NCBI GenBank assembly: GCA_022866015.1
Contig: JALHTX010000161.1
Coordinates: 1 to 30,394 of the forward strand
Direction of reading: 5' to 3'
Length of the DNA stretch: 30,394 nt
DNA from: Thermoplasmatota archaeon
GTDB taxonomy: Archaea > Thermoplasmatota > E2 > DHVEG-1
Shown here: one piece after another, positions 8,950 to 15,671 of the stretch
Layout: every line of letters begins with the position of its first letter
Numbering within the stretch: the stretch's first letter is position 1
Translations under genes and position numbers: made by a program
Notes under the pieces: model-generated
What the model saw: the letters and a program-made list of their open reading frames with translations, nothing else
Told to the model about the DNA's origin: nothing
Databases searched by the model: none

Positions 8950-9410
8950 TATTTATCAACTCCCTGCTTATGATAAACCACCTGCTTGATATCATCAATA
9001 TTAACTACAACAAGCTCAAGTGCCCCATTTGGACAAGCACGAACACAAGCACCACAAGAAATACATTTAAAAGGTTCAATGCGTGCATCACTTTTTCGCA
9101 TAGCACCAATAGGACAAAAACCTACACATGCTTGACAACCGATACAAACATTTTTATCAAGAAAAACCACACCACTTTTCCTACGGTTAAGAGCACCAAC
9201 AGGACAAATATCAAGGCATAGTCCACGTTGGTCGCATACATGCAATTTATATTCACCATTTTTATCTTTTAAAATATGAATAGCTGATTTATCTCTACCC
9301 TCATCCGTTTTAAAATGAACCTGGGAGCAAGCTTTTTCACATCCTCTACCACCATCACATTTTTCTGGATGAAACCTAAGTATTTTAACAGTCTTTGGTG
9401 TATCACTCAA
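8949..9410 (-). CDS. Polyferredoxin-like electron-transfer subunit of the AOR
   Basis: 153 residues with 14 Cys in four ferredoxin-like blocks. Blocks 3 and 4 are perfect CxxCxxCxxxCP motifs (C89/92/95/99 and C116/119/122/126). Blocks 1 and 2 lack the second Cys: C18-x5-C24-x3-C28 has Gly at the expected position 21, and C59-x5-C65-x3-C69 has Arg at position 62. Each of these two clusters would have three Cys ligands. The protein resembles the small FeS subunit (AorA type) of multi-subunit AORs and should carry electrons to or from the AOR encoded directly downstream. The start is TTG at 9408-9410, because no ATG precedes the first cluster motif. It follows the membrane-protein gene by 4 bp. 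Confidence 0.87.
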   Translation of the reverse strand: MSDTPKTVKILRFHPEKCDGGRGCEKACSQVHFKTDEGRDKSAIHILKDKNGEYKLHVCDQRGLCLDICPVGALNRRKSGVVFLDKNVCIGCQACVGFCPIGAMRKSDARIEPFKCISCGACVRACPNGALELVVVNIDDIKQVVYHKQGVDK

Positions 9411-9414
9411 GTCT

Positions 9415-10065
9415 TTATGCCCCCCACATAAACCATAGACTCAGCACAGCAATCCAACAAAACGCAGAAACACCAAAGGTTGCTGGATAATACAATGTAT
9501 CTTTAATTTTCAAGTCAAGTCTACTGATTTGTAAAACACCTGGAAGTACAAACGCACCAATAAGACCAGGTAATAGACCACTTGCAAGAATACGTGGTAA
9601 AAACACGATTAGGTTTTCAACATAAAAACCAACACCAGATACAATAGGTGTTAAAATCTGTGTTACAATGTAACCTCCAACATATACAAGATAAGCTGTT
9701 ATAACACCCATACTTACCTGATTTGTAATATTTTTCATATTATCAAAATCAAATGAAAAACTATACCATATAATCTCAAATATAGCACCCTCTGCCATAA
9801 TTGCAAGTGCAGAACACAGATGACATCCTCCAAATGGATTAAAGATTCTAAGAGTTCCTGCTACCACACCCATTCCTAATTGCATACCTGGTTGACGATA
9901 CATAATTCTACTAAGAACAAGAAAAGTAAGGACAAAAACACCAGTTATAATTGAACCATATGGCAAACCTGTATCTTTTAAAACTGAACCAATAATACAC
10001 TCAGAAAAACCCCAAAGAGACCCAAATACTAAAATTCCTGCAAAAAGTTTCATATTTTTATTCAT
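9415..10065 (-). CDS. Integral membrane protein of the AOR operon, function unknown
   Basis: 216 residues, about six hydrophobic segments, no recognised catalytic domain. Distinctive stretches are FGSLWGFSECIIGS in the first helix, NPFGGCHLCSALAIMAEG with a C-x2-C pair near residue 80, and a Gly/Pro-rich helix LASGLLPGLIGAFVLPG. Length and helix number resemble ECF-transporter S components or small channels, but this is only a size and topology analogy. It starts 2 bp after the secreted protein gene, with an AGGTGG Shine-Dalgarno sequence and ATG at 10063-10065, and sits 4 bp before the polyferredoxin gene, so all are probably cotranscribed. It could anchor the AOR to the membrane or transport a metal oxyanion or substrate. 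Confidence 0.75.
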   Translation of the reverse strand: MNKNMKLFAGILVFGSLWGFSECIIGSVLKDTGLPYGSIITGVFVLTFLVLSRIMYRQPGMQLGMGVVAGTLRIFNPFGGCHLCSALAIMAEGAIFEIIWYSFSFDFDNMKNITNQVSMGVITAYLVYVGGYIVTQILTPIVSGVGFYVENLIVFLPRILASGLLPGLIGAFVLPGVLQISRLDLKIKDTLYYPATFGVSAFCWIAVLSLWFMWGA

Positions 10066-10067
10066 TA

Positions 10068-10469
10068 TTAACCCACCTCGATTTCAACTATATCTTTAAC
10101 CCAGAAAGAATGAGCAGAATCAGAAAAATAAATACGATTCTCCTGTGTTAAAACACCCTTCTCAAGATAATCCCAAGTAACAGTTTGCTGATAACCATCT
10201 TTAGATTTAAAAGTATATGCATTACAAGAAGAACATACACTACCAGTTTTTATTATTAAATCATCTAGAGCGACACCTGTCTTTTCACCCTCATCAGTAA
10301 TAATAGTTCTCATATTAGCAAGACTAAAAATCTGATTGATAGTATATTCTGTATTATTTATCTCAATAGTCTTAGAATCTACCTCTATTGCATTAACATA
10401 CAATGCAGAAAAACAACCTATCAGAAGAACTGCAATTGCAAAAACCGGTATTAGTTTTTCCTTCCCCAT
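10068..10469 (-). CDS. Exported small protein, likely sulfite-oxidase-fold ('molybdopterin-binding domain') type
   Basis: 133 residues. The N-terminus has a Lys-containing start, a hydrophobic core (IPVFAIAVLLIGCFSALYV) and a plausible signal-peptidase site after 'NA' (~27). The mature part begins EVDSKTIEINNTEYTI and carries GVALDDLIIKTG and FKSKDGYQQTVTWDYL, the pattern of small SUOX-fold domains usually annotated as molybdopterin-binding. A CSSC pair lies near residue 80. It lacks the full-length enzyme's other domains, so an enzymatic role is doubtful. It is the first gene of the AOR operon, 35-40 bp behind a good TATA box. A second protein of similar design is encoded at 11682-12296. Confidence 0.7.
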   Translation of the reverse strand: MGKEKLIPVFAIAVLLIGCFSALYVNAIEVDSKTIEINNTEYTINQIFSLANMRTIITDEGEKTGVALDDLIIKTGSVCSSCNAYTFKSKDGYQQTVTWDYLEKGVLTQENRIYFSDSAHSFWVKDIVEIEVG

Positions 10470-10498
10470 AATAATCTATTCATCGGATATAATAAGAT

Positions 10499-10511
10499 AT
10501 TATATAAAAAT
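10499..10511 (-). promoter_or_regulatory. TATA box of the AOR operon
   Basis: The minus strand reads ATTTTTATATAAT, a near-ideal archaeal TATA box. Its centre is ~35 bp before the ATG of the exported protein (10469), which leaves a short leader ending in GGGGAAGG-like sequence around the start. Confidence 0.6.
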
Positions 10512-10522
10512 TATGAAAAGAA

Positions 10523-10822
10523 CTATTTTTCTTTAAACTTCCTACTTTCTTGATGCCTTCTAATAATATCTTCAATGGCATCCATATCGCCACCCACGCC
10601 CATTACAAAAACATCATCAACTGTAACCTTTGGTGTTCCTGGCTTAGTCATAACTGATACGCTTTCAATTGTTTCTTTTTCAAGTTCTTCTTTACTTTCC
10701 TCAGGTGATAAATACCTAAAAGAGGGTTGTTGAGGTTTTCTTCTTTTAATATGTTCATCTCTAATCTCAAATCTTGTAAGTGCTTCATCAACTTTCCTTT
10801 CAATTGAATCATCATCAGTCAT
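10523..10822 (-). CDS. Hypothetical soluble acidic protein
   Basis: 99 residues, not recognised. It is charged throughout, with a predicted helical N-terminus (DDDSIERKVDEALTRFEIRDEHIKRRKP), a Pro-rich turn, then KVTVDDVFVMGVGGDMDAIEDIIRRH and a basic tail. No signal peptide, membrane segment or metal motif is visible. A GAGGAAGAG Shine-Dalgarno stretch precedes the ATG at 10820-10822, which supports a real gene. It lies between the AOR operon and the kinase-like gene, 56 bp after the latter, in the same direction. Function is unknown. Confidence 0.65.
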   Translation of the reverse strand: MTDDDSIERKVDEALTRFEIRDEHIKRRKPQQPSFRYLSPEESKEELEKETIESVSVMTKPGTPKVTVDDVFVMGVGGDMDAIEDIIRRHQESRKFKEK

Positions 10823-10878
10823 TATCTCTTCCTCATTAATAAAAAACAGTATTATTTATTAGTTTTTAACTATTGTTA

Positions 10879-11595
10879 TTAAATTCCATGTTGCTTTATT
10901 TTTTTACTTTGCTCTCTTAAAATTTCTTCATCCGCAGGTCTCCACTGGATATTTTCAAGAAGAGCATATGCTATCTCATCATTTACATTAGTTATTCGAT
11001 CTGGGGCTAATTCATTATAACGGTCAAGTAAAATTTTACAAAGAGTAAATTTTTCTTTTGTAAACATCGGATCAGTCGTAAGAATTGATGCACATATACC
11101 AGCTAGATCTTCAACTGGCCTACCAATTCTTGATTCTTCAAAATCTAACCCCCATATTTTATCAGTTAAAATAAAGTTTCTAAGATTTGAATCTCCTCTT
11201 ATTGTAAATTCTTTATCTTTTTTAAAAAAATTATGAAAATCTTTAAACCACTCTGCAAGAAGCGATATTAGTCTTTGTTTTTCACCTTGTTTGATATCCT
11301 TATTGTTTAAAATATCGCAAAGGTTTACACCATTTATATATTTTGTAACAAGTACATTGTTTTTTTCATCCATTTCAAAAACAGCTGGAATATTAAGCTC
11401 TTCAGAACCCTTTTTTAAAATAGTATATTCAACATTCATTTGTCTTTTTAAACCAGGGACAAACCATTTAAGAACACGGGGATTGTTATCAATTGTAACA
11501 TAGGCAACTGTATTTTTTTTACTTTTAAGTTCTTGATGAACCACTGATTTTTTATATTTTTCAGTCGTTTTAACAAGATCCTCAATATTTCTCAT
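10879..11595 (-). CDS. Protein-kinase-fold / aminoglycoside-phosphotransferase-like protein
   Basis: 238 residues. The small lobe carries VAYVTIDNNPRVLKWFVPG with the putative ATP-binding Lys, then EYTILKKGSEELNIP with the alpha-C Glu, and a hinge FEMDEKNNVLVTKYINGVNL. The catalytic loop reads RGDSNLRNFIL (about residues 133-143), an HxDxxxxN-type loop with Arg in place of the usual His, and the metal-binding Asp is in GLDFEES. These features match the APH/RIO-like kinases of archaea more than Ser/Thr kinases. The substrate (protein or small molecule) is unknown. ATG at 11593-11595. Confidence 0.75.
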   Translation of the reverse strand: MRNIEDLVKTTEKYKKSVVHQELKSKKNTVAYVTIDNNPRVLKWFVPGLKRQMNVEYTILKKGSEELNIPAVFEMDEKNNVLVTKYINGVNLCDILNNKDIKQGEKQRLISLLAEWFKDFHNFFKKDKEFTIRGDSNLRNFILTDKIWGLDFEESRIGRPVEDLAGICASILTTDPMFTKEKFTLCKILLDRYNELAPDRITNVNDEIAYALLENIQWRPADEEILREQSKKIKQHGI

Positions 11596-11681
11596 AGATA
11601 ATAAACAAATATAAACTATAAAGAAAAAAAGTTTGTGGTTGTTTAATTTTCAATTATTTCTATACTTTCCACAAATTTCCA

Positions 11682-12296
11682 TCAAAGATCTGAAGAGGTA
11701 ATTTTTTCTTCATTTTTGTTTACAAAAGCGATTTTTATTTTACCATCGTCTGATTCGTTTAGATATTCACCATCTTTTTCAAAGCAGACAATCATTGTTA
11801 CACCACCTTTCTCAATAGGTGTTTCGTCCGACGCATTTGTTGAATTGTAAATGTTTATGTTACCTTGAATTGTGGTGTAGTTGTAAGTTTTATTTTCAAT
11901 TTTTTCTTTTTCGTTTGATGTTACAAGTAAGCTATAATTTGTTATATTACCTGCAGTTAATTCAACTAATTTTGATACTGTAACGCCAGTGTATAATTCC
12001 TGTCCTTTTATCAGGGGATAACTTGTTCTATATCCCCCATATCCAGTTATTATATCCATTGCTTCTAGTTCGTCAATTGTATATTCTGTTTGCTCATCAC
12101 CATATATGACAGTCAGAACTATCACAGGTTCCTCCGTTTGATTATTATCTGTAGAACCATTTGTATTATTATTAATATTATTATCTGTTTTTTCATCTTT
12201 TGGTAAATTAACATATAATAAAACTATTGCTGAGACACAAATGATTACCGCAAGCACTATCGTCAAAATTTTATTTGTATTATTTTTTTCGGCCAT
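11682..12296 (-). CDS. Membrane-anchored exported protein, sulfite-oxidase-fold-like
   Basis: 204 residues from ATG at 12294-12296 (a TTG at 12308 would add four). A short cytoplasmic tip is followed by one membrane helix (ILTIVLAVIICVSAIVLLYV), then an Asn/Thr-rich linker, then the extracellular domain from ~residue 65. The stretch EYTIDELEAMDIITGYGGY, then LIKGQELYTGVTVSKLVELT and GVTMIVCF, matches small SUOX-like 'molybdopterin-binding' domains found in archaea. The EYTI and TGV-x-L elements are shared with the exported protein of the AOR operon, suggesting distant paralogues. No catalytic Cys of sulfite oxidase is evident, so it is better viewed as a binding domain. It is a single-gene unit. 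Confidence 0.7.
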   Translation of the reverse strand: MAEKNNTNKILTIVLAVIICVSAIVLLYVNLPKDEKTDNNINNNTNGSTDNNQTEEPVIVLTVIYGDEQTEYTIDELEAMDIITGYGGYRTSYPLIKGQELYTGVTVSKLVELTAGNITNYSLLVTSNEKEKIENKTYNYTTIQGNINIYNSTNASDETPIEKGGVTMIVCFEKDGEYLNESDDGKIKIAFVNKNEEKITSSDL

Positions 12297-12333
12297 GTTT
12301 CTGCCCAAATTAAAAAATGGTTTTTAAATATTG

Positions 12334-13224
12334 CTAAATTAGTGTTTTAGTTTTTCTAGCAGTTAAATAAATACCTACTAGTATTATTCCTCCACCAAAA
12401 ACGGTATATTTTGAAGGAATTTGCCCAATTGCTGGAATTAAAATAGCCCAAAGTGTAGAACCCAGCGGTTCTCCAAGCAGAGCTACTGAGGCAAGAGATG
12501 CTCTAACATGTTTTAAGGACCAGTTATACAATGTATGACCAAATATACCTGCTACTATTGCCATTATTATAAAAATTTCAAAATCAGTTAAACTGATATT
12601 TATCAACTCAGAATTAAATACTATACACAAAACAAATAGAACTATTGCACAAATGCTATAAACAATAAATGCATAAGATGTAACTGATACAGTTTTTCTA
12701 ATTTTTCTACCACCTAAAATGTATAAACCAGCCATCACTCCACCAAGTATTGCAAGAATATTTCCTTCAAGTGTGTCTATTGTCCCTACCCCAGGTTGTA
12801 TATTACCAGTTACAAGTATTATTACGCCTACAACTGAGATTATAATTCCAATAGAATTCATAATTGATAGTTTTTCCTTAAAGAAAAAATGTGAAATAGG
12901 TCCAACAAGTATAGGATGCGCAGTAACTAATATCACCGAGCTTGCAACAGATGTATAACTAAGAGAAGTTATCCAAAACGCAAAATGTGCAGCAAGGATA
13001 AACCCGATTCCTATCATTATCAGAAGTGTTTTTCTCGGCAGATTTTTTATTTCTTCTCTTGTTTTTTTTAAAAAATCTACAAATGGGAGAATTAATAATG
13101 TAGTGAATAAAAGCCTGTAAAAAGCAATTGATAAAGAATCTGCACTACTAAGTTTTATAAGTATAGCTGCAAAAGAAACTGACACGATACTAATGAATAG
13201 TGCAACGTAAGGTTTTCTGTCCAT
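12334..13224 (-). CDS. EamA/DMT-superfamily transporter
   Basis: 296 residues with about ten membrane helices in two EamA repeats. The first repeat begins VALFISIVSVSFAAILIKLSSADSLSIAFYR, the second around LEGNILAILGGVMAGLYILGGRK. Each has the family's Ala/Gly-rich helices and the late Pro/Gly motif (VALLGEPLGSTLWAILI). Members export amino acids, purines or other small metabolites; nothing here identifies the substrate. ATG at 13222-13224. It is divergent from mobB with a 57 bp gap. The product at 14604-15536 is a second, separate EamA protein. Confidence 0.9.
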   Translation of the reverse strand: MDRKPYVALFISIVSVSFAAILIKLSSADSLSIAFYRLLFTTLLILPFVDFLKKTREEIKNLPRKTLLIMIGIGFILAAHFAFWITSLSYTSVASSVILVTAHPILVGPISHFFFKEKLSIMNSIGIIISVVGVIILVTGNIQPGVGTIDTLEGNILAILGGVMAGLYILGGRKIRKTVSVTSYAFIVYSICAIVLFVLCIVFNSELINISLTDFEIFIIMAIVAGIFGHTLYNWSLKHVRASLASVALLGEPLGSTLWAILIPAIGQIPSKYTVFGGGIILVGIYLTARKTKTLI

Positions 13225-13281
13225 CTATCTCTTTTTTATGGTTAACTTTAAAATGTATTTTGAATTTGTGGTTTTGAAAAT

Positions 13282-13722
13282 ATGAAGCCATATGTTATCG
13301 GATTCTATGGTTATTCAAATACAGGTAAAACAACAGTTATAGTTGATTTAATAAAAAAATTAAAAGAATCAAAATATAAAGTTGCAACAATAAAATGTTC
13401 TGATAAAAAAATAAATTTTGATACACAAGAAAAAGATACATATAAACACACAAAAATAGGAGCAAACCCAATTGTTTTATCATCACTATCGGAAACCGAT
13501 TTTATTATAAAGAAAAAACTTTCAATAAAAAATATAATAAAATATTTAACAACATTTGAAAAAATAGATATAATAATTATTGAAGGTGCAAAAGACCCTG
13601 ATATTCACAAGGTTCGAATAGGAGATATTCAAAAAAGAGAAAATACTATATTAGACTACACAGGTGATTTAGAATATCTATATAATTTTATAGAAGAAAA
13701 AATAAAAGATAAGGAAGAATAA
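13282..13722 (+). CDS. mobB: Molybdopterin-guanine dinucleotide biosynthesis protein MobB
   Basis: 146 residues, a typical MobB P-loop GTPase. The Walker A is GYSNTGKTT (residues ~9-17). ATIKCSDKKINFDTQEKDTYKHTKIGA (in two parts around residues 36-62) holds the Asp and the family's AGA-like loop. IDIIIIEGAKDPDIHKVRIG supplies the Walker B-like strand and the EG-x-K motif. MobB assists nucleotide attachment to molybdopterin, although AOR-type enzymes normally use cofactor without a nucleotide. Its presence suggests at least one other Mo/W enzyme in the genome. It is followed 2 bp later by a 49-residue gene. Confidence 0.88.
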   Translation: MKPYVIGFYGYSNTGKTTVIVDLIKKLKESKYKVATIKCSDKKINFDTQEKDTYKHTKIGANPIVLSSLSETDFIIKKKLSIKNIIKYLTTFEKIDIIIIEGAKDPDIHKVRIGDIQKRENTILDYTGDLEYLYNFIEEKIKDKEE

Positions 13723-13724
13723 TT

Positions 13725-13874
13725 ATGCAAGATATAACAATAAAAGTAAATGGGAAAAACATAGCTTTATCTGAATTTCCAGCAGAATTTATAAAAAATA
13801 GTATATGTGGAATGCTTAGAACATTAAAAGGAGTAGATGAAATAAAAACAGTTGAAATAAAATTTCAAAACTAG
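13725..13874 (+). CDS. Small conserved-looking protein linked to MobB
   Basis: 49 residues from ATG at 13725, 2 bp after the mobB stop, so almost surely translated with it. The sequence opens with a beta-like ITIKVNGKNIALSEFP, then an amphipathic helix EFIKNSICGMLRTLKG, then a strand TVEIKF, a compact alpha/beta layout seen in small archaeal proteins of similar size. The function is unknown; the context suggests a Mo/W-cofactor link. Its TAG stop shares the palindrome CTAG (13871-13874) with the TAG of the convergent AlaX gene. Confidence 0.75.
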   Translation: MQDITIKVNGKNIALSEFPAEFIKNSICGMLRTLKGVDEIKTVEIKFQN

Positions 13875-14590
13875 TAATCGAGGGAATAAATAATTCTATC
13901 TATATCTTTCCCTTTTGTTTCTCTTCTAATTTCTTTAATATGCGGTATCTCACTTGTATTTTTCACATGAGTTCCAGCACATGGACAAATGTCAAAACCC
14001 TGTATTTCAACTATTCTAAGCTTTGAGATAAACTTAGGTAAAAGATCAAGATTTGACCTTTGAGTATCTACTCTTTTTTCAAGACTTATTCTTTCTTCCT
14101 CGTAAATATTTACAGGTAGATTCATTGAAACAATTTCATTAAATTTTTTAACTATATCTTCTAAATCTTTTTCTGAAAATTTAACAGGATGAAAATCAAC
14201 CCTTGAATAATCTGCATGAATCTGATTTCCGACAGTTCTTGCTTTATAATCGTCAAAGACAATACCAGAGATAATATGTTGTGCTGTATGCATTTTCATA
14301 TGCTTATAACGTATATCCCAATCAATTGTTGCATGAACTTGTATTTCAACAGAGGGTTTCTCACCTTTAATTATATGTTTTATTGCATTCCCTTTTTTAA
14401 TCACCTGTAAAACTTCTGATTTTTTATTATCCCACTCTATAAAACCAGTATCAGACGATTGCCCCCCGCCCATAGGATAAAACGCAGTCTTATCAAGAAT
14501 TATATAATCATCTTTGTTTTTGATAACCTTTGCAGAAAAATCTTTTATGTAGTTACCATCTATATTATCCATGTAAAGTATCTTTGTCAT
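13871..14590 (-). CDS. alaX: Alanyl-tRNA editing protein AlaX (AlaX-M type)
   Basis: 239 residues, the medium AlaX length. The N-terminal beta-barrel has KTAFYPMGGGQSSDTG (~34-49), the Gly-rich motif missing in the shortest AlaX. The editing core has the zinc-binding HTAQHIISG (HxxxH, residues ~98-106) and CPCAGTHVKNTSEI (Cys and His ligands, ~202-215). It hydrolyses Ser-tRNA(Ala) or Gly-tRNA(Ala) in trans. ATG at 14588-14590. It is convergent with the 49-residue gene, with a 4 bp overlap of stop codons. Confidence 0.93.
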   Translation of the reverse strand: MTKILYMDNIDGNYIKDFSAKVIKNKDDYIILDKTAFYPMGGGQSSDTGFIEWDNKKSEVLQVIKKGNAIKHIIKGEKPSVEIQVHATIDWDIRYKHMKMHTAQHIISGIVFDDYKARTVGNQIHADYSRVDFHPVKFSEKDLEDIVKKFNEIVSMNLPVNIYEEERISLEKRVDTQRSNLDLLPKFISKLRIVEIQGFDICPCAGTHVKNTSEIPHIKEIRRETKGKDIDRIIYSLDY

Positions 14591-14603
14591 AGTTTTTATG
14601 TAA

Positions 14604-15536
14604 TTATTTTTTATTTATTGAATTTTTTTGTTTCATATTAACAAGTACTATACCAATTATTACAAATATCCCCCCTAAAATAAAAAATATTGTAATAGTA
14701 TCCTTAAATAATAAGTAGCTAGCAATAGTACTAAGAACAGGTATAGCATATAAATATACACTTATTTCTGAGGCTGTTTTTATTTCAAGAGCCATATACC
14801 ATATACCATAACCAATAACGGTTGAAAAAACACCAAGAAAGATAACCGCAAACCATGTAACAGGCTGCATATTTGATACCTCATTTATTAATGAAGTATT
14901 AAAAATAGACAAAGGTACAAGTATAATACTTCCAAAAAGAATCGCATATGCTGTAAGTGAAAGCCCATTATACCTACTAAGCAGTTTTTTTCCAGCAATT
15001 GTATAAAATGCACTCACAATTGCCGCAATTAATACAGCAATTGCAGCAAAAGCTGTTTGTATCTGTATTTTTTCACCTTGTTTTCCTAATATTGATATGA
15101 TTATTACTCCAAAAAGCGCAAGAATTATACCTAAAAATTTAAAAAATGTTATTTTTTCTTTTAAAAAAACCGCAGCAAGAATTACAATATAAACAGGAGA
15201 AGTAGCAATAATTAAACTTGCCGCACCCGCAGTTATATATTGTTCACCATAGTTTAATCCAAAATGATATACCATTACTCCAAAAAAACCCAATAAAAAT
15301 ATCGAAGGTATGTCCTTTTTATGTATTTTTGAAAACCAGTTTCTTTTTAAAGCAATAAGAATCAAAAAAGTAATACAAACTATAAAAAATCTCATTATTG
15401 TCAAATTTATAAATGAGAGTTTATCAAGTCCTATTTGTATAAATGGAAAAGCAAGTGCCCAAAATACTATTGCTAACATCATCATTAGGAAAAATTGTAA
15501 GTTTGATAGTTTTTGTATCCTGTTTTCTTTTTGCAT
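14604..15536 (-). CDS. EamA/DMT-superfamily transporter (second copy)
   Basis: 310 residues from ATG at 15534-15536. A start 24 codons further upstream (15608) adds a basic, non-conserved tail and runs toward the divergent promoter, so the internal start is preferred. There are ten predicted membrane helices: FFLMMMLAIVFWALAFPFIQIGLD opens repeat 1 and IAVLIAAIVSAFYTIAGKKLLSRY opens repeat 2. A small-molecule exporter or importer is expected; no substrate can be named. It lies 13 bp before alaX in the same direction and may be cotranscribed with it. Confidence 0.88.
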   Translation of the reverse strand: MQKENRIQKLSNLQFFLMMMLAIVFWALAFPFIQIGLDKLSFINLTIMRFFIVCITFLILIALKRNWFSKIHKKDIPSIFLLGFFGVMVYHFGLNYGEQYITAGAASLIIATSPVYIVILAAVFLKEKITFFKFLGIILALFGVIIISILGKQGEKIQIQTAFAAIAVLIAAIVSAFYTIAGKKLLSRYNGLSLTAYAILFGSIILVPLSIFNTSLINEVSNMQPVTWFAVIFLGVFSTVIGYGIWYMALEIKTASEISVYLYAIPVLSTIASYLLFKDTITIFFILGGIFVIIGIVLVNMKQKNSINKK

Positions 15537-15627
15537 TTTACTCTGTAGCAATATTTGTTTGTGTATAAAAACAGTTGGAAATATTTTTTGTTTTTTTACC
15601 TTAAACAAAAAAATAAAAAATTATGTT

Positions 15628-15640
15628 ATATTAATATATA
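15628..15640 (+). promoter_or_regulatory. TATA box of the DUF373-MptE unit
   Basis: ATATTAATATATA lies ~35 bp before the ATG at 15672, and a GGAGAT Shine-Dalgarno sequence sits just before that ATG. It is divergent from the EamA gene at 15536. Confidence 0.5.
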
Positions 15641-15671
15641 CCATAGACATAATACCCAAGCTGTAGGAGAT

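Noticed and set aside
9415..10469. Membrane plus exported protein as a complete ABC or ECF metal transporter
   Set aside because: No ATPase or energising T subunit lies nearby, so only a loose S-component analogy remains.
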